Shown piece by piece: positions 8,328-16,686 of a DNA stretch of 64,000 nucleotides. Each line of letters begins with the position of its first letter. Positions within the stretch are counted from its first letter, which is position 1. The notes below the pieces were generated by a model. The model saw nothing but the letters and a program-made list of their open reading frames with translations. It was not told where the DNA came from and did no database searches. The DNA comes from Prevotella sp. (GTDB taxonomy: Bacteria; Bacteroidota; Bacteroidia; Bacteroidales; Dysgonomonadaceae), in NCBI GenBank assembly GCA_031271965.1, contig JAISUS010000028.1, positions 248,001 to 312,000 of the forward strand, in the 5' to 3' direction. Made by a program: the position numbers and the translations under genes.

Positions 8328-11300
8328 ATGAAAAACCAACTTGGTAATTCCAAACAATGGAAGGCTATTTTGTTTGCACTAGCTTTACCAATGATGTTCT
8401 CGTATTCTCCTGTACATGTATCGGCAGGGGTAAAGAACATCAGCGGAACTATCCTACAAAAGCCAAAAATCATTAGTGTAAAGAAAATCAATCCTACAGC
8501 TGTTGAGATTTTGTTGTCTGATAATCAAAGAATGACATTCGATTTTTATGGGGAAAATGTATTCAGAGTATTTCAAGACAATTCGGGTGGAATAATAAGA
8601 GATTCGGAAGCTAAACCCGATGCCCGGATATTAGTGGACAATCCCAGAAAATCGGTATCCAAACTGAATGTTAGTGATGAGGGAGATCTTATATCTATTG
8701 TTACAGAGAAAATTAAGATACAGTTGGATAAAAATACGGCATTATTGAAAATTGTCAATCTGAATACGAATACAGTTGCACTGGAAGAAGCAGAGCCTGC
8801 CCTCTTTGAAAAGAATAAAGTTACTCTTACCCTAAAAGAAAATCCTCAGGAATATTTCTATGGCGGAGGTGTCCAAAATGGTCGTTTTTCGCACAAAGGA
8901 AAGGCTATTGCTATAGAAAATCAGAATAGTTGGACTGATGGCGGTGTGGCTTCTCCTAATCCGTATTATTGGTCTACAAACGGATACGGCATAATGTGGT
9001 ATACGTTTAAAAAAGGAAAATATGACTTTGGCGCAAAGGAAAAAGGTATTGTTAAACTATATCATGAAACAGATTATCTGGATGTTTTCTATATGATCAA
9101 TGACGGAGCTGTAGCGTTATTGAACGATTTTTATCAATTGACTGGAAACCCTGTACTTTTTCCTAAATTCGGGTTCTATCAAGGGCATCTTAACGCCTAT
9201 AACAGAGACTACTGGAAAGAAGACGAGACCGGAATTCTTTTTGAAGACGGTAAACGTTACAAGGAAAGCCAAAAAGATAATGGAGGTATAAGGGAATCAT
9301 TGAACGGGGAAAAAAATAATTATCAATTTTCGGCTCGTGCTGTAATAGACCGTTACAAGAATCATGATATGCCCTTAGGTTGGCTTTTGCCTAATGATGG
9401 ATACGGTGCGGGATACGGACAAAGTGAGACATTGGATGGCAATATTCAGAATCTGAAAAGTTTGGCAGATTATGCTCATAAAAATGGGGTAGAAATAGGT
9501 TTGTGGACACAGTCGGACCTTCATCCAAAACCTGAAATAAGTGCATTGCTGCAACGTGATATTATCAAAGAAGTAAGAGATGCCGGAGTTCGTGTACTTA
9601 AAACAGATGTTGCATGGGTCGGAGCCGGATATTCTTTCGGTTTGAATGGGATCGCCGATGTTGCTCAAATAATGCCTTACTACGGTAATGATAGCCGTCC
9701 GTTTATCATATCACTTGATGGATGGGCCGGGACACAACGTTATGCCGGAATATGGTCTGGTGACCAAACAGGTGGTGTTTGGGAATATATCCGTTTCCAT
9801 ATACCGACATATATTGGTTCCGGATTGTCCGGTAATCCAAATATCAGTTCGGACATGGATGGTATTTTCGGAGGTAAGAACTTTGCTGTCAACACCAGAG
9901 ACTTCCAATGGAAAGCATTCACTCCGGCTCAATTGAATATGGACGGGTGGGGAGCCAACGAAAAATATCCTCATGCCTTAGGTGAGCCAGCAACTTCCAT
10001 TAACCGTTGGTATCTGAAACTTAAGTCAGAAATAATGCCTTATGCATATAGTATTGCAAAAGAATCTGTTGACGGAATGCCAATGATCAGAGCAATGTTC
10101 CTCGAATATCCGAATACTTATACCCTAGGAAAGGCCACACAATATCAATATCTTTATGGGCCTTACCTTCTCATCGCGCCGATTTATCAGGCTACAAAAT
10201 CAGACGATAAGGGGAATGATATCCGTAATGGAATATATTTGCCCGAAGGCGAGTGGATCGATTATTTTACCGGAGAAAAATATCAGGGAAATTGTGTCGT
10301 GAACAATTTCGTTTCTCCCATATGGAAATTACCTGTATTTGTTAAAAGCGGAGCTATAATTCCGATGACAAATCCGAATAATAATGTTTCGGAAATAAAT
10401 AAAAACTTACGTATATATGAGATATATCCATCAGGAAACAATTCATTCACAGAATATGACGATGATGGTGTGTCAGAAGAATATAAACAAGGAAAAGGTG
10501 CGGCCACTCTTATCGAATCCAATGTCGATGTAACCAAAAAAGCTGTAATAGCAAGAATAACAGTTCATCCGACACAAGGTGATTTTACAGGATTCGTTAA
10601 AGATAAAGTAACTGAGTTTAGAGTAAATGTAACCGAAAAACCTAAAAAAGTTTTAGCGGAGATTGGAAAAACTAAAATCAAATTGACAGAAGTTAATTCA
10701 ATAGAAGAGTTTCAGAGAAAAGATAATGTCTATTACTATGATGCTAATGTAAATCTGAATAAATTTGCTACTAAAGGCAGCGAATTTGAAAAAGAAGTTA
10801 TTTTCAAAAATCCGCAGCTTTTGGTTAAGCTGGAATCTTCGGATATTACGGCTAGTCAGACTGTTCTTAATATAGAAGGTTTTGTTTTTAATCCGGCAGA
10901 TAAGCATAAGATGGCTACAGGTATCTTATCTATACCCGCCAATGCGAAGATTACAGACCAAAACACAGAAGCTTATAAAGTAAAGCCAACATGGGATAAG
11001 GTTAACAATGCTGATTTCTATGAAATTGAGTTTAACGGTATGCTTTATACTATGATTAAAGATACAGAATTACTTTTTGATGGTTTAAATGCAGAAGAAA
11101 CATATTCGTTCAAATTAAGAGCGGTGAACAAGGACGGTCATTCAGATTGGACTCAGTTTAGTGTTACCACTAAAGAAAATCCATTAGAATTTGCAATACA
11201 AGGTATTGAAGGTGAAACTACAGCCGAAAATCAAGGTCGCTCTTTAAGACGGTTATTCGATTTTGAAGAAGGCGAATTATGGCATACCAAATATGGCGTA

Positions 11301-12200
11301 AATGCTTTGCCTTTCGATCTTGTTATGGACTTGAAAACGATTAACCAGCTTGATAAGTTCCAATACATACCACGTGATAATGCCGGAAATGGAACAATTT
11401 TGAAAGGTACGGTCTATCATAGTATGGATAAAGAGAACTGGACTGAAGCCGGATCATTTGAATGGGCTCAAAATAACGAAACAAAAGTATTTACATTCTC
11501 AAATCATCCTACTGCCCGGTATGTTAAGCTTGCAATTTCTGATGCTATAGGTGGATATGGATCGGGTAGGGAGCTGTATGTATTCAAGGTTCCGGGTACA
11601 GAAAGCTATCTTCCGGGAGATATAAACAATGATAAATTAATAGATAGAAACGATTTGACTTCATATATCAACTACACAGGTTTAAGAAAAGGTGATGCTG
11701 ATTTTGAAGGATATATAAGCAATGGAGACCTTAATAAAAACGGCCTGATAGATGCATATGATATTTCTGTTGTTGCAATACAGCTCGACGGTGGTGTAGA
11801 TCGTAAACGAATAGAAAAAATAGATGGAAAGATAGAAATCAATACGCCAAAACGAGCATACAATAAAGATGAAATCATTGAGATTAAGGTCAACGGTCTT
11901 AACCTCCGTTCTGTTAATGCACTAAGTTTTGCTCTTCCTTATAACCCTCAGGATTATGAATTTATTGGAATACAACCATCAAACATGAAGGAAATGGAAA
12001 ATCTTACAAATGACAGATTGCATACAAACGGAGTGAAATCTTTATATCCTACATTTGTGAATATCGGAAATAAAGAAGCGCTTGAAGGCAATTCCGACTT
12101 ATTCATTATTAAGTTTAAAGCCAAAAGGAATATGAAGTTTGACCTGAAAGCAATTGATGGATTTCTAGTTGATAAAAATCTGAATTACACTACTTTTTAA
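8328..12200 (+). CDS. Secreted modular GH31 glycoside hydrolase with FN3, F5/8C-like, dockerin-like and cohesin-like modules
   Basis: A 1290-residue exported protein with a signal peptide of about 33 residues ending VSA. An N-terminal beta-sandwich is followed by a GH31 TIM barrel (roughly 270-600) with the predicted nucleophile Asp427 in LKTDVAWVG and acid/base Asp479 in WSGDQTG. A distal GH31 beta-sandwich follows. The C-terminal third reads as a fibronectin III domain (~870-955), an F5/8-type discoidin/CBM32-like domain (~955-1086), two dockerin-like calcium loops (GDINNDKLIDRNDL and GDLNKNGLIDAYDI, ~1096-1157) and a cohesin-like sandwich to the end. GH31 enzymes are retaining alpha-glycosidases. 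The barrel and module order recall the GH31 alpha-N-acetylgalactosaminidase group (GH31_18, from memory), but alpha-glucosidase, xylosidase or galactosidase activity is not excluded. It is monocistronic, with its own terminator. Confidence 0.85.
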   Translation: MKNQLGNSKQWKAILFALALPMMFSYSPVHVSAGVKNISGTILQKPKIISVKKINPTAVEILLSDNQRMTFDFYGENVFRVFQDNSGGIIRDSEAKPDARILVDNPRKSVSKLNVSDEGDLISIVTEKIKIQLDKNTALLKIVNLNTNTVALEEAEPALFEKNKVTLTLKENPQEYFYGGGVQNGRFSHKGKAIAIENQNSWTDGGVASPNPYYWSTNGYGIMWYTFKKGKYDFGAKEKGIVKLYHETDYLDVFYMINDGAVALLNDFYQLTGNPVLFPKFGFYQGHLNAYNRDYWKEDETGILFEDGKRYKESQKDNGGIRESLNGEKNNYQFSARAVIDRYKNHDMPLGWLLPNDGYGAGYGQSETLDGNIQNLKSLADYAHKNGVEIGLWTQSDLHPKPEISALLQRDIIKEVRDAGVRVLKTDVAWVGAGYSFGLNGIADVAQIMPYYGNDSRPFIISLDGWAGTQRYAGIWSGDQTGGVWEYIRFHIPTYIGSGLSGNPNISSDMDGIFGGKNFAVNTRDFQWKAFTPAQLNMDGWGANEKYPHALGEPATSINRWYLKLKSEIMPYAYSIAKESVDGMPMIRAMFLEYPNTYTLGKATQYQYLYGPYLLIAPIYQATKSDDKGNDIRNGIYLPEGEWIDYFTGEKYQGNCVVNNFVSPIWKLPVFVKSGAIIPMTNPNNNVSEINKNLRIYEIYPSGNNSFTEYDDDGVSEEYKQGKGAATLIESNVDVTKKAVIARITVHPTQGDFTGFVKDKVTEFRVNVTEKPKKVLAEIGKTKIKLTEVNSIEEFQRKDNVYYYDANVNLNKFATKGSEFEKEVIFKNPQLLVKLESSDITASQTVLNIEGFVFNPADKHKMATGILSIPANAKITDQNTEAYKVKPTWDKVNNADFYEIEFNGMLYTMIKDTELLFDGLNAEETYSFKLRAVNKDGHSDWTQFSVTTKENPLEFAIQGIEGETTAENQGRSLRRLFDFEEGELWHTKYGVNALPFDLVMDLKTINQLDKFQYIPRDNAGNGTILKGTVYHSMDKENWTEAGSFEWAQNNETKVFTFSNHPTARYVKLAISDAIGGYGSGRELYVFKVPGTESYLPGDINNDKLIDRNDLTSYINYTGLRKGDADFEGYISNGDLNKNGLIDAYDISVVAIQLDGGVDRKRIEKIDGKIEINTPKRAYNKDEIIEIKVNGLNLRSVNALSFALPYNPQDYEFIGIQPSNMKEMENLTNDRLHTNGVKSLYPTFVNIGNKEALEGNSDLFIIKFKAKRNMKFDLKAIDGFLVDKNLNYTTF

Positions 12201-12221
12201 TATAATAACCCTACAATTTAA

Positions 12222-12254
12222 AAGAGGCTCCAAACAAATTGGAGTCTCTTTTCT
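12222..12254 (+). terminator. Rho-independent terminator after the GH31 gene
   Basis: Stem AAGAGGCTCCAA (12222-12233) / TTGGAGTCTCTT (12239-12250), 12 bp with one G-T pair and a 5-nt loop, followed by T-rich DNA. Confidence 0.8.
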
Positions 12255-12296
12255 TAATGAAAAATATATAACTTAGCTGTCCTAAATATTGAGAAT

Positions 12297-12860
12297 ATGA
12301 ATTTAGATAAAATATCTGACGAAAGACTTTTTGCGAATAACACAAAAGAAGATATAATGCGCTGGTGCTCAACGCTTCGATATTTCCATTATATGCGAGC
12401 TCGTGGAGGGCATAACTGTGAAGGTGATTCTTTTTGTGTTTATTTCAAATATGATACACGGGAAGATTTAATCTCAAAGCTTTCTCTAATCGGGGTTAAC
12501 ATAAAAGAACTACAAGAAGGTGAAATTGCATTCGACCCTCTTGAGTCGTATTCCATTGATGATCTCGATAAATTAAAAATAACTATAACTGAATTTAACG
12601 ATCTAGTGCAGCCTCAAAATGTCGAGATATATGGAAAAAAATCTCATGTGTGGGTTATTAAAGATAGATTTGAAATATCGGTATCAGGTACGAAAGATGG
12701 ACAAATATATAAAGTAACAGACGATGACTTTAATGTTTGCTTACTTTTGGAAAAAAAATTCGACCAATTAAAATGGGAACCAATATTAGACTATGACATT
12801 GAGTCACAAATACACTGTGTATCAAAGAGAAAATACCCCGAATTATATCGAAAAGAGTAA
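12297..12860 (+). CDS. Hypothetical 187-residue cytoplasmic protein
   Basis: I do not recognise this family. The product starts at ATG 12297, has no signal peptide or membrane segment, and is acidic with mixed alpha/beta character. Notable stretches are RWCSTLRYFHYMRARGGHNCEG near residues 22-43, with a His-Asn-Cys cluster, and a C-terminal region rich in Trp/Lys. It stands alone: the GH31 terminator lies upstream and a 945-nt non-coding stretch downstream. The codon pattern is consistent with a real gene, and no overlapping frame competes with it. Orphan proteins of this size can be immunity or accessory proteins, but nothing in the sequence shows that. Confidence 0.6.
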   Translation: MNLDKISDERLFANNTKEDIMRWCSTLRYFHYMRARGGHNCEGDSFCVYFKYDTREDLISKLSLIGVNIKELQEGEIAFDPLESYSIDDLDKLKITITEFNDLVQPQNVEIYGKKSHVWVIKDRFEISVSGTKDGQIYKVTDDDFNVCLLLEKKFDQLKWEPILDYDIESQIHCVSKRKYPELYRKE

Positions 12861-13448
12861 ACAAATCTATGAAACATGGTGTGCATTAACCAATTTTAAC
12901 CTTTTATAAATAACTGTAATTATGATGTTTATACAACATTAAACTATTAACACAAAACTCATTGAGAAAAAAATTTGTAAGGTTAACAAATATTGGATAT
13001 TTTCGCAAAAGAGATGTTTAAAACTAAATAATTAAATGTTTCTATATTTAACACAACTTATTTACACCTTTTATAAACAGCTTATATATTGTATTAGCTT
13101 TGTTTTACGATAAAGAATAATAAAGCAACCGAAACTTACACAAAAAAAGAGGTGATACTTAATCACAGTCTTTAAAATAATAACAACTTAATATGGATAT
13201 TTTTCCATGATCAAATCATTGCACATAGGTTCAATGCCTTGAGAGCCTCAGAAGTAACTTGTTGTCTTCGATGTTTGTCTCTTCTATCTTCATTTTATAG
13301 CTTGTGAAAGTAATATAATGAGTTCTCAATGGCATTGAATTCTTTTATTTTATTAAAGTTTCTCTAATTATATAAACCGTAACAATAATGATTTCTCAAA
13401 TTTAATTCAGTTTTTTAAAAAAAATATTGCTTTTAATAACAAAATATA
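12861..13448. other. A+T-rich intergenic stretch, no gene recognised
   Basis: About 590 nt before the rho promoter without a convincing open reading frame, tRNA or known RNA motif. A TAnnTTTG match (TAGCTTTG, 13095-13102) lacks a TTG partner. The less A+T-rich part at 13200-13330 contains no long inverted repeat that I can see. It could hide a small RNA or the remains of a decayed gene, but nothing supports either firmly. Confidence 0.4.
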
Positions 13449-13456
13449 TATCTTTG
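13427..13456 (+). promoter_or_regulatory. Promoter of rho
   Basis: TTG at 13427-13429, a 19-nt spacer, and TATCTTTG at 13449-13456 match the Bacteroidota housekeeping promoter. Transcription should start near 13463, which leaves a leader of about 340 nt before the rho start codon. Confidence 0.6.
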
Positions 13457-13462
13457 CAATGC

Positions 13463-13804
13463 TTTTAACGCACTCGAATACTTCAAATGTAAGTATTTAC
13501 AATAATAATCCGTAGTCTTTTTCGTTATTTTGATAATATACTGCCTAATGGCACAAAATTATGGGTTATATAAATGAGCTTATAAAAGTAAAAATAGCCA
13601 GTAAATAAAAATTCTAACCAAATGAGAGATGAGTGTACTTAAAACTAAGTAGCTCAAATAATAAACAAACTATTAAATATTATAGCCTTAGATGATAATA
13701 GAATTATTGTCTCCAACTTAAGAAGTCTAGACTTATTTATATGATAGGAATTTGACTTATTCATGTGAAATTCATAAACCAACATAATTTAATTATAGAT
13801 ATAC
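13463..13804 (+). other. Long 5' leader of rho
   Basis: About 340 nt of A+T-rich DNA between the predicted promoter and the rho ATG. No coding frame with a good start was found. No intrinsic terminator hairpin followed by a T run is obvious. The length suggests post-initiation control, for example autoregulation by Rho-dependent termination, which is known for rho in Escherichia coli; here it is inference. Confidence 0.4.
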
Positions 13805-15661
13805 ATGCGTATATACAACATCCTTGAGCTAAATGAAAAGCTCACTATAGAACTAAGAACTATCGCAAAAGAACTTGGCATAAGACGTCCTGATGCATAT
13901 AAGAAAGATGAGTTAATTTATAAAATTCTTGACGAACAAGCTATTCTGGAGGCCAAAAATAAAAATTCTGAAAGCTATCAGAGTGAGGAAAGAATAGAGC
14001 AGCAGAAGAAGTCGTATCCTGCAAAAAATAAACAAGAAAAGGAAAAGCCTCAAAAAAAGCAAACTCCAGTAAAAGAAAAAGTTTCTGAGCCCATAGGGCA
14101 ACCCGGAGGAGAAGTGGATACCAAGCTTCAACAACCGCAATCGCAACCAAAAACTCAAACTTCTGCTCCAGTACAGCCCCAACCAGTAAAAATGAAAGAA
14201 GAAGTTGTAACTAAAGTAGACAAGACTGTTGCAGAAAAGGCTCCACAAAAAGAAATAAAAAAATTAAGCAATACAGAAGTAAAGGAAAACCCCGAGAAAG
14301 AAATAAAAACACCTCAGGTAAAACCAACTCAGCTCGTTTTCCGTTCAAATAAAGTCCGTGAACCTCAGGTAGAAGAAGTAGTTCCGGGCCTGCCCTTGCT
14401 TTCTCCACTAGAAATAGATGCGGAGGTTGCAGCGGTAGAAATAGTTGAAACTCCTGTTAAAAACAAACCTCAACAGGCTCCCAAACAAAACAACAATAAT
14501 AATCAGAAACAAAATAACCAGCCACAAGACAAATCATTCGACTTTGAAGGAATACTTACGGCTACAGGTGTTCTGGAAATTATGCAAGAAGGGTATGGTT
14601 TCCTTCGTTCGTCCGACTATAACTATATGTCGTCTCCAGACGATGTTTATATCTCACAATCTCAGATTCGCCTGTTCGGATTGAAAACAGGAGATATAGT
14701 TGAAGGCCCTATTCGTCCCCCTAAAGAATCAGAAAAATTCTTTCCTTTGGTAAAAGTGGATAGAATCAATGGCCATACACCCGACGAAGTACGTGACCGT
14801 GTACCGTTCGACCATTTAAAGCCATTGTTTCCTGACGAAAAGTTTAGATTAACTAAAGGTAGAAACGATAACTTATCATGCCGTGTTGTTGACCTGTTTT
14901 CTCCAATCGGTAAAGGACAACGTGGTCTGATTGTTGCACAACCTAAAACAGGTAAAACAACTTTACTGAAAGATATAGCAAATGCAATTGCAAGCAATCA
15001 TCCCGAAGTGTATATGATTGTTCTTCTTATAGATGAGCGCCCGGAAGAGGTTACAGATATGGAACGAAGCGTGAATGCGGAAGTAATTGCTTCTACATTC
15101 GACGAACCTGCCGACCGCCACGTAAAAATAGCCGAAATTGTTTTGAACAAAGCAAAACGCATGGTTGAATGTGGACATGACGTAGTCATCCTATTAGATT
15201 CTATTACACGTCTGGCACGTGCATACAACACAGTACAACCGGCATCCGGAAAGGTACTTACCGGAGGTGTGGATGCCAATGCGCTACACAAACCAAAACG
15301 CTTCTTTGGCGCAGCTCGTAATATAGAAAATGGAGGTTCGCTTACAATAATAGCAACAGCTCTTACCGAAACAGGATCTAAAATGGATGATGTTATCTTC
15401 GAAGAATTTAAAGGTACGGGTAATATGGAGTTGCAGCTCGATCGTAAGTTATCTAACAAGCGTATCTTCCCAGCTGTGGATATTATTGCGTCCAGTACAC
15501 GTCGCGATGATCTGTTGCTGGATAATGACACTTTGAGCCGGATGTGGGTTCTTCGCAATTTCTTATCTGATATGAATTCAGTAGAAGCGATGCAATTCTT
15601 AGAAAGTAGATTAAGAAAAACAGTAAACAACGAAGAATTCCTTGTATCGATGAACGATTAG
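13805..15661 (+). CDS. rho: Transcription termination factor Rho with long disordered insertion
   Basis: Rho is a hexameric RNA-dependent ATPase that releases transcripts from RNA polymerase. The 618-residue product has the N-terminal helix bundle (residues 1-45, [18 protein letters not shown]) and then about 200 residues of low-complexity Lys/Gln/Pro/Glu/Asn sequence ending in an [11 protein letters not shown] tract. The cold-shock RNA-binding domain follows (~250-325, EGYGFLRS and [11 protein letters not shown]), then the RecA-type motor with Walker [10 protein letters not shown] (~379-387) and Walker B VVILLDS (~460-466). E. coli Rho is about 419 residues; the excess is the insertion. In Bacteroides thetaiotaomicron such a Rho insertion has been reported to drive phase separation. 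ATG 13805 is the first Met that includes the complete N-terminal domain. Confidence 0.97.
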   Translation: MRIYNILELNEKLTIELRTIAKELGIRRPDAYKKDELIYKILDEQAILEAKNKNSESYQSEERIEQQKKSYPAKNKQEKEKPQKKQTPVKEKVSEPIGQPGGEVDTKLQQPQSQPKTQTSAPVQPQPVKMKEEVVTKVDKTVAEKAPQKEIKKLSNTEVKENPEKEIKTPQVKPTQLVFRSNKVREPQVEEVVPGLPLLSPLEIDAEVAAVEIVETPVKNKPQQAPKQNNNNNQKQNNQPQDKSFDFEGILTATGVLEIMQEGYGFLRSSDYNYMSSPDDVYISQSQIRLFGLKTGDIVEGPIRPPKESEKFFPLVKVDRINGHTPDEVRDRVPFDHLKPLFPDEKFRLTKGRNDNLSCRVVDLFSPIGKGQRGLIVAQPKTGKTTLLKDIANAIASNHPEVYMIVLLIDERPEEVTDMERSVNAEVIASTFDEPADRHVKIAEIVLNKAKRMVECGHDVVILLDSITRLARAYNTVQPASGKVLTGGVDANALHKPKRFFGAARNIENGGSLTIIATALTETGSKMDDVIFEEFKGTGNMELQLDRKLSNKRIFPAVDIIASSTRRDDLLLDNDTLSRMWVLRNFLSDMNSVEAMQFLESRLRKTVNNEEFLVSMND

Positions 15662-15686
15662 AGTGAATTAATTTAAAAATATATTG

Positions 15687-15733
15687 AAAAGCAGTGGGAA
15701 AAGATTTAACTTTACCATTGCTTTTTATTTTTA
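15687..15733 (+). terminator. Rho-independent terminator after rho
   Basis: Stem AAAAGCAGTGG / CCATTGCTTTT (11 bp with one G-T pair), followed by TATTTTTAATT, between rho and the CDF transporter gene. Confidence 0.7.
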
Positions 15734-15753
15734 ATTATTCTAAATAAGCAAAT

Positions 15754-16680
15754 ATGGGAAATAATCATAACCATGAACATCAACATGGACATTCGCATAG
15801 CCATAGTCATAATGCCAATAAGAAAGCTCTAACAATTAGCTTTATCCTTATAACCGGATTCATGTTTGTAGAATTTGTAGGAGGATATCTGACTAATAGC
15901 TTAGCATTAATTTCGGATGCAGGTCACATGTTGAGTGATGCTGTCGCTCTGGGACTCAGTCTCAGTGCCCTTATATTCGGCGCAAAGGCAGCTACACCCT
16001 CTAAAACCTATGGATATAAACGCTTTGAAATATTAGCAGCTCTGCTTAATGGTATTGTGCTCGTTTTATTGGCTGTTTTTATCTGCAAAGAGGCAATCGA
16101 ACGCCTTTCAGCGCCGCCCCATGTGATAGGTCAAGGTATGATGATTATATCCATTATCGGATTATTGATAAATATCGTAGTAGCGTGGATTATCCATTCA
16201 CAGGGGTCTACTAAAGAGAATCTAAATGTACGAAGTGCATTTTTACATGTTATCGGTGATTTGTTAGGTTCGGTAGGAGCTATTATTGCTGCTGTACTTA
16301 TCATGTTATTCGGCTGGTATATAGCAGATCCTATAGCCAGTATGATTGTGTCCCTGTTAGTTTTATATAGTGGATGGAATGTGCTTAAAGAGTCGATAAA
16401 TATCCTGATGGAGGCCAAACCTGCAAATATAGATTTCGAAAAGGTGACAAAGCTATTGAAGTCGATAGATGGGGTAGAGGATATACATGATTTACATATA
16501 TGGATGATAACATCTGAATTTACTTCCATGACTGTACATTTACATGTAAAGGGAAATACAGACAGAGACTTGATATTAGAAAAAGCAAAGCATATTATGC
16601 TGGAAAAATACGGGATAAAACACGTTACTATTCAGATTGAAGGACGTGAATTATGCCCGTATGAAGAAACTTGCAACTGA
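15754..16680 (+). CDS. Cation diffusion facilitator, zinc/cadmium exporter (CzcD/ZitB type)
   Basis: A 308-residue inner-membrane metal/proton antiporter. The N-terminus is a His-rich cytoplasmic tail (HNHEHQHGHSHSHSH). Six membrane helices follow; the zinc-site motifs are SDAGHMLSD in TM2 and HVIGDLLGS in TM5. The C-terminal dimerisation domain (about 215-300) includes DGVEDIHDLHIW and ends in a CPYEETC motif. The two HxxxD motifs and His-rich tail point to zinc, with cadmium or cobalt as alternatives. It exports metal from the cytosol. It stands alone between the rho terminator and the convergent DUF3857 gene, with only 6 nt to the latter's stop. Confidence 0.92.
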   Translation: MGNNHNHEHQHGHSHSHSHNANKKALTISFILITGFMFVEFVGGYLTNSLALISDAGHMLSDAVALGLSLSALIFGAKAATPSKTYGYKRFEILAALLNGIVLVLLAVFICKEAIERLSAPPHVIGQGMMIISIIGLLINIVVAWIIHSQGSTKENLNVRSAFLHVIGDLLGSVGAIIAAVLIMLFGWYIADPIASMIVSLLVLYSGWNVLKESINILMEAKPANIDFEKVTKLLKSIDGVEDIHDLHIWMITSEFTSMTVHLHVKGNTDRDLILEKAKHIMLEKYGIKHVTIQIEGRELCPYEETCN

Positions 16681-16686
16681 GTTTGA

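Noticed and set aside
13221..13260. Possible tRNA-like GGTTCAATGCC segment
   Set aside because: There is no acceptor stem, anticodon arm or CCA-compatible end around it.
14998..15630. 210-residue open frame on the minus strand inside rho
   Set aside because: It lies entirely over the conserved Rho motor domain, so it is a shadow frame.
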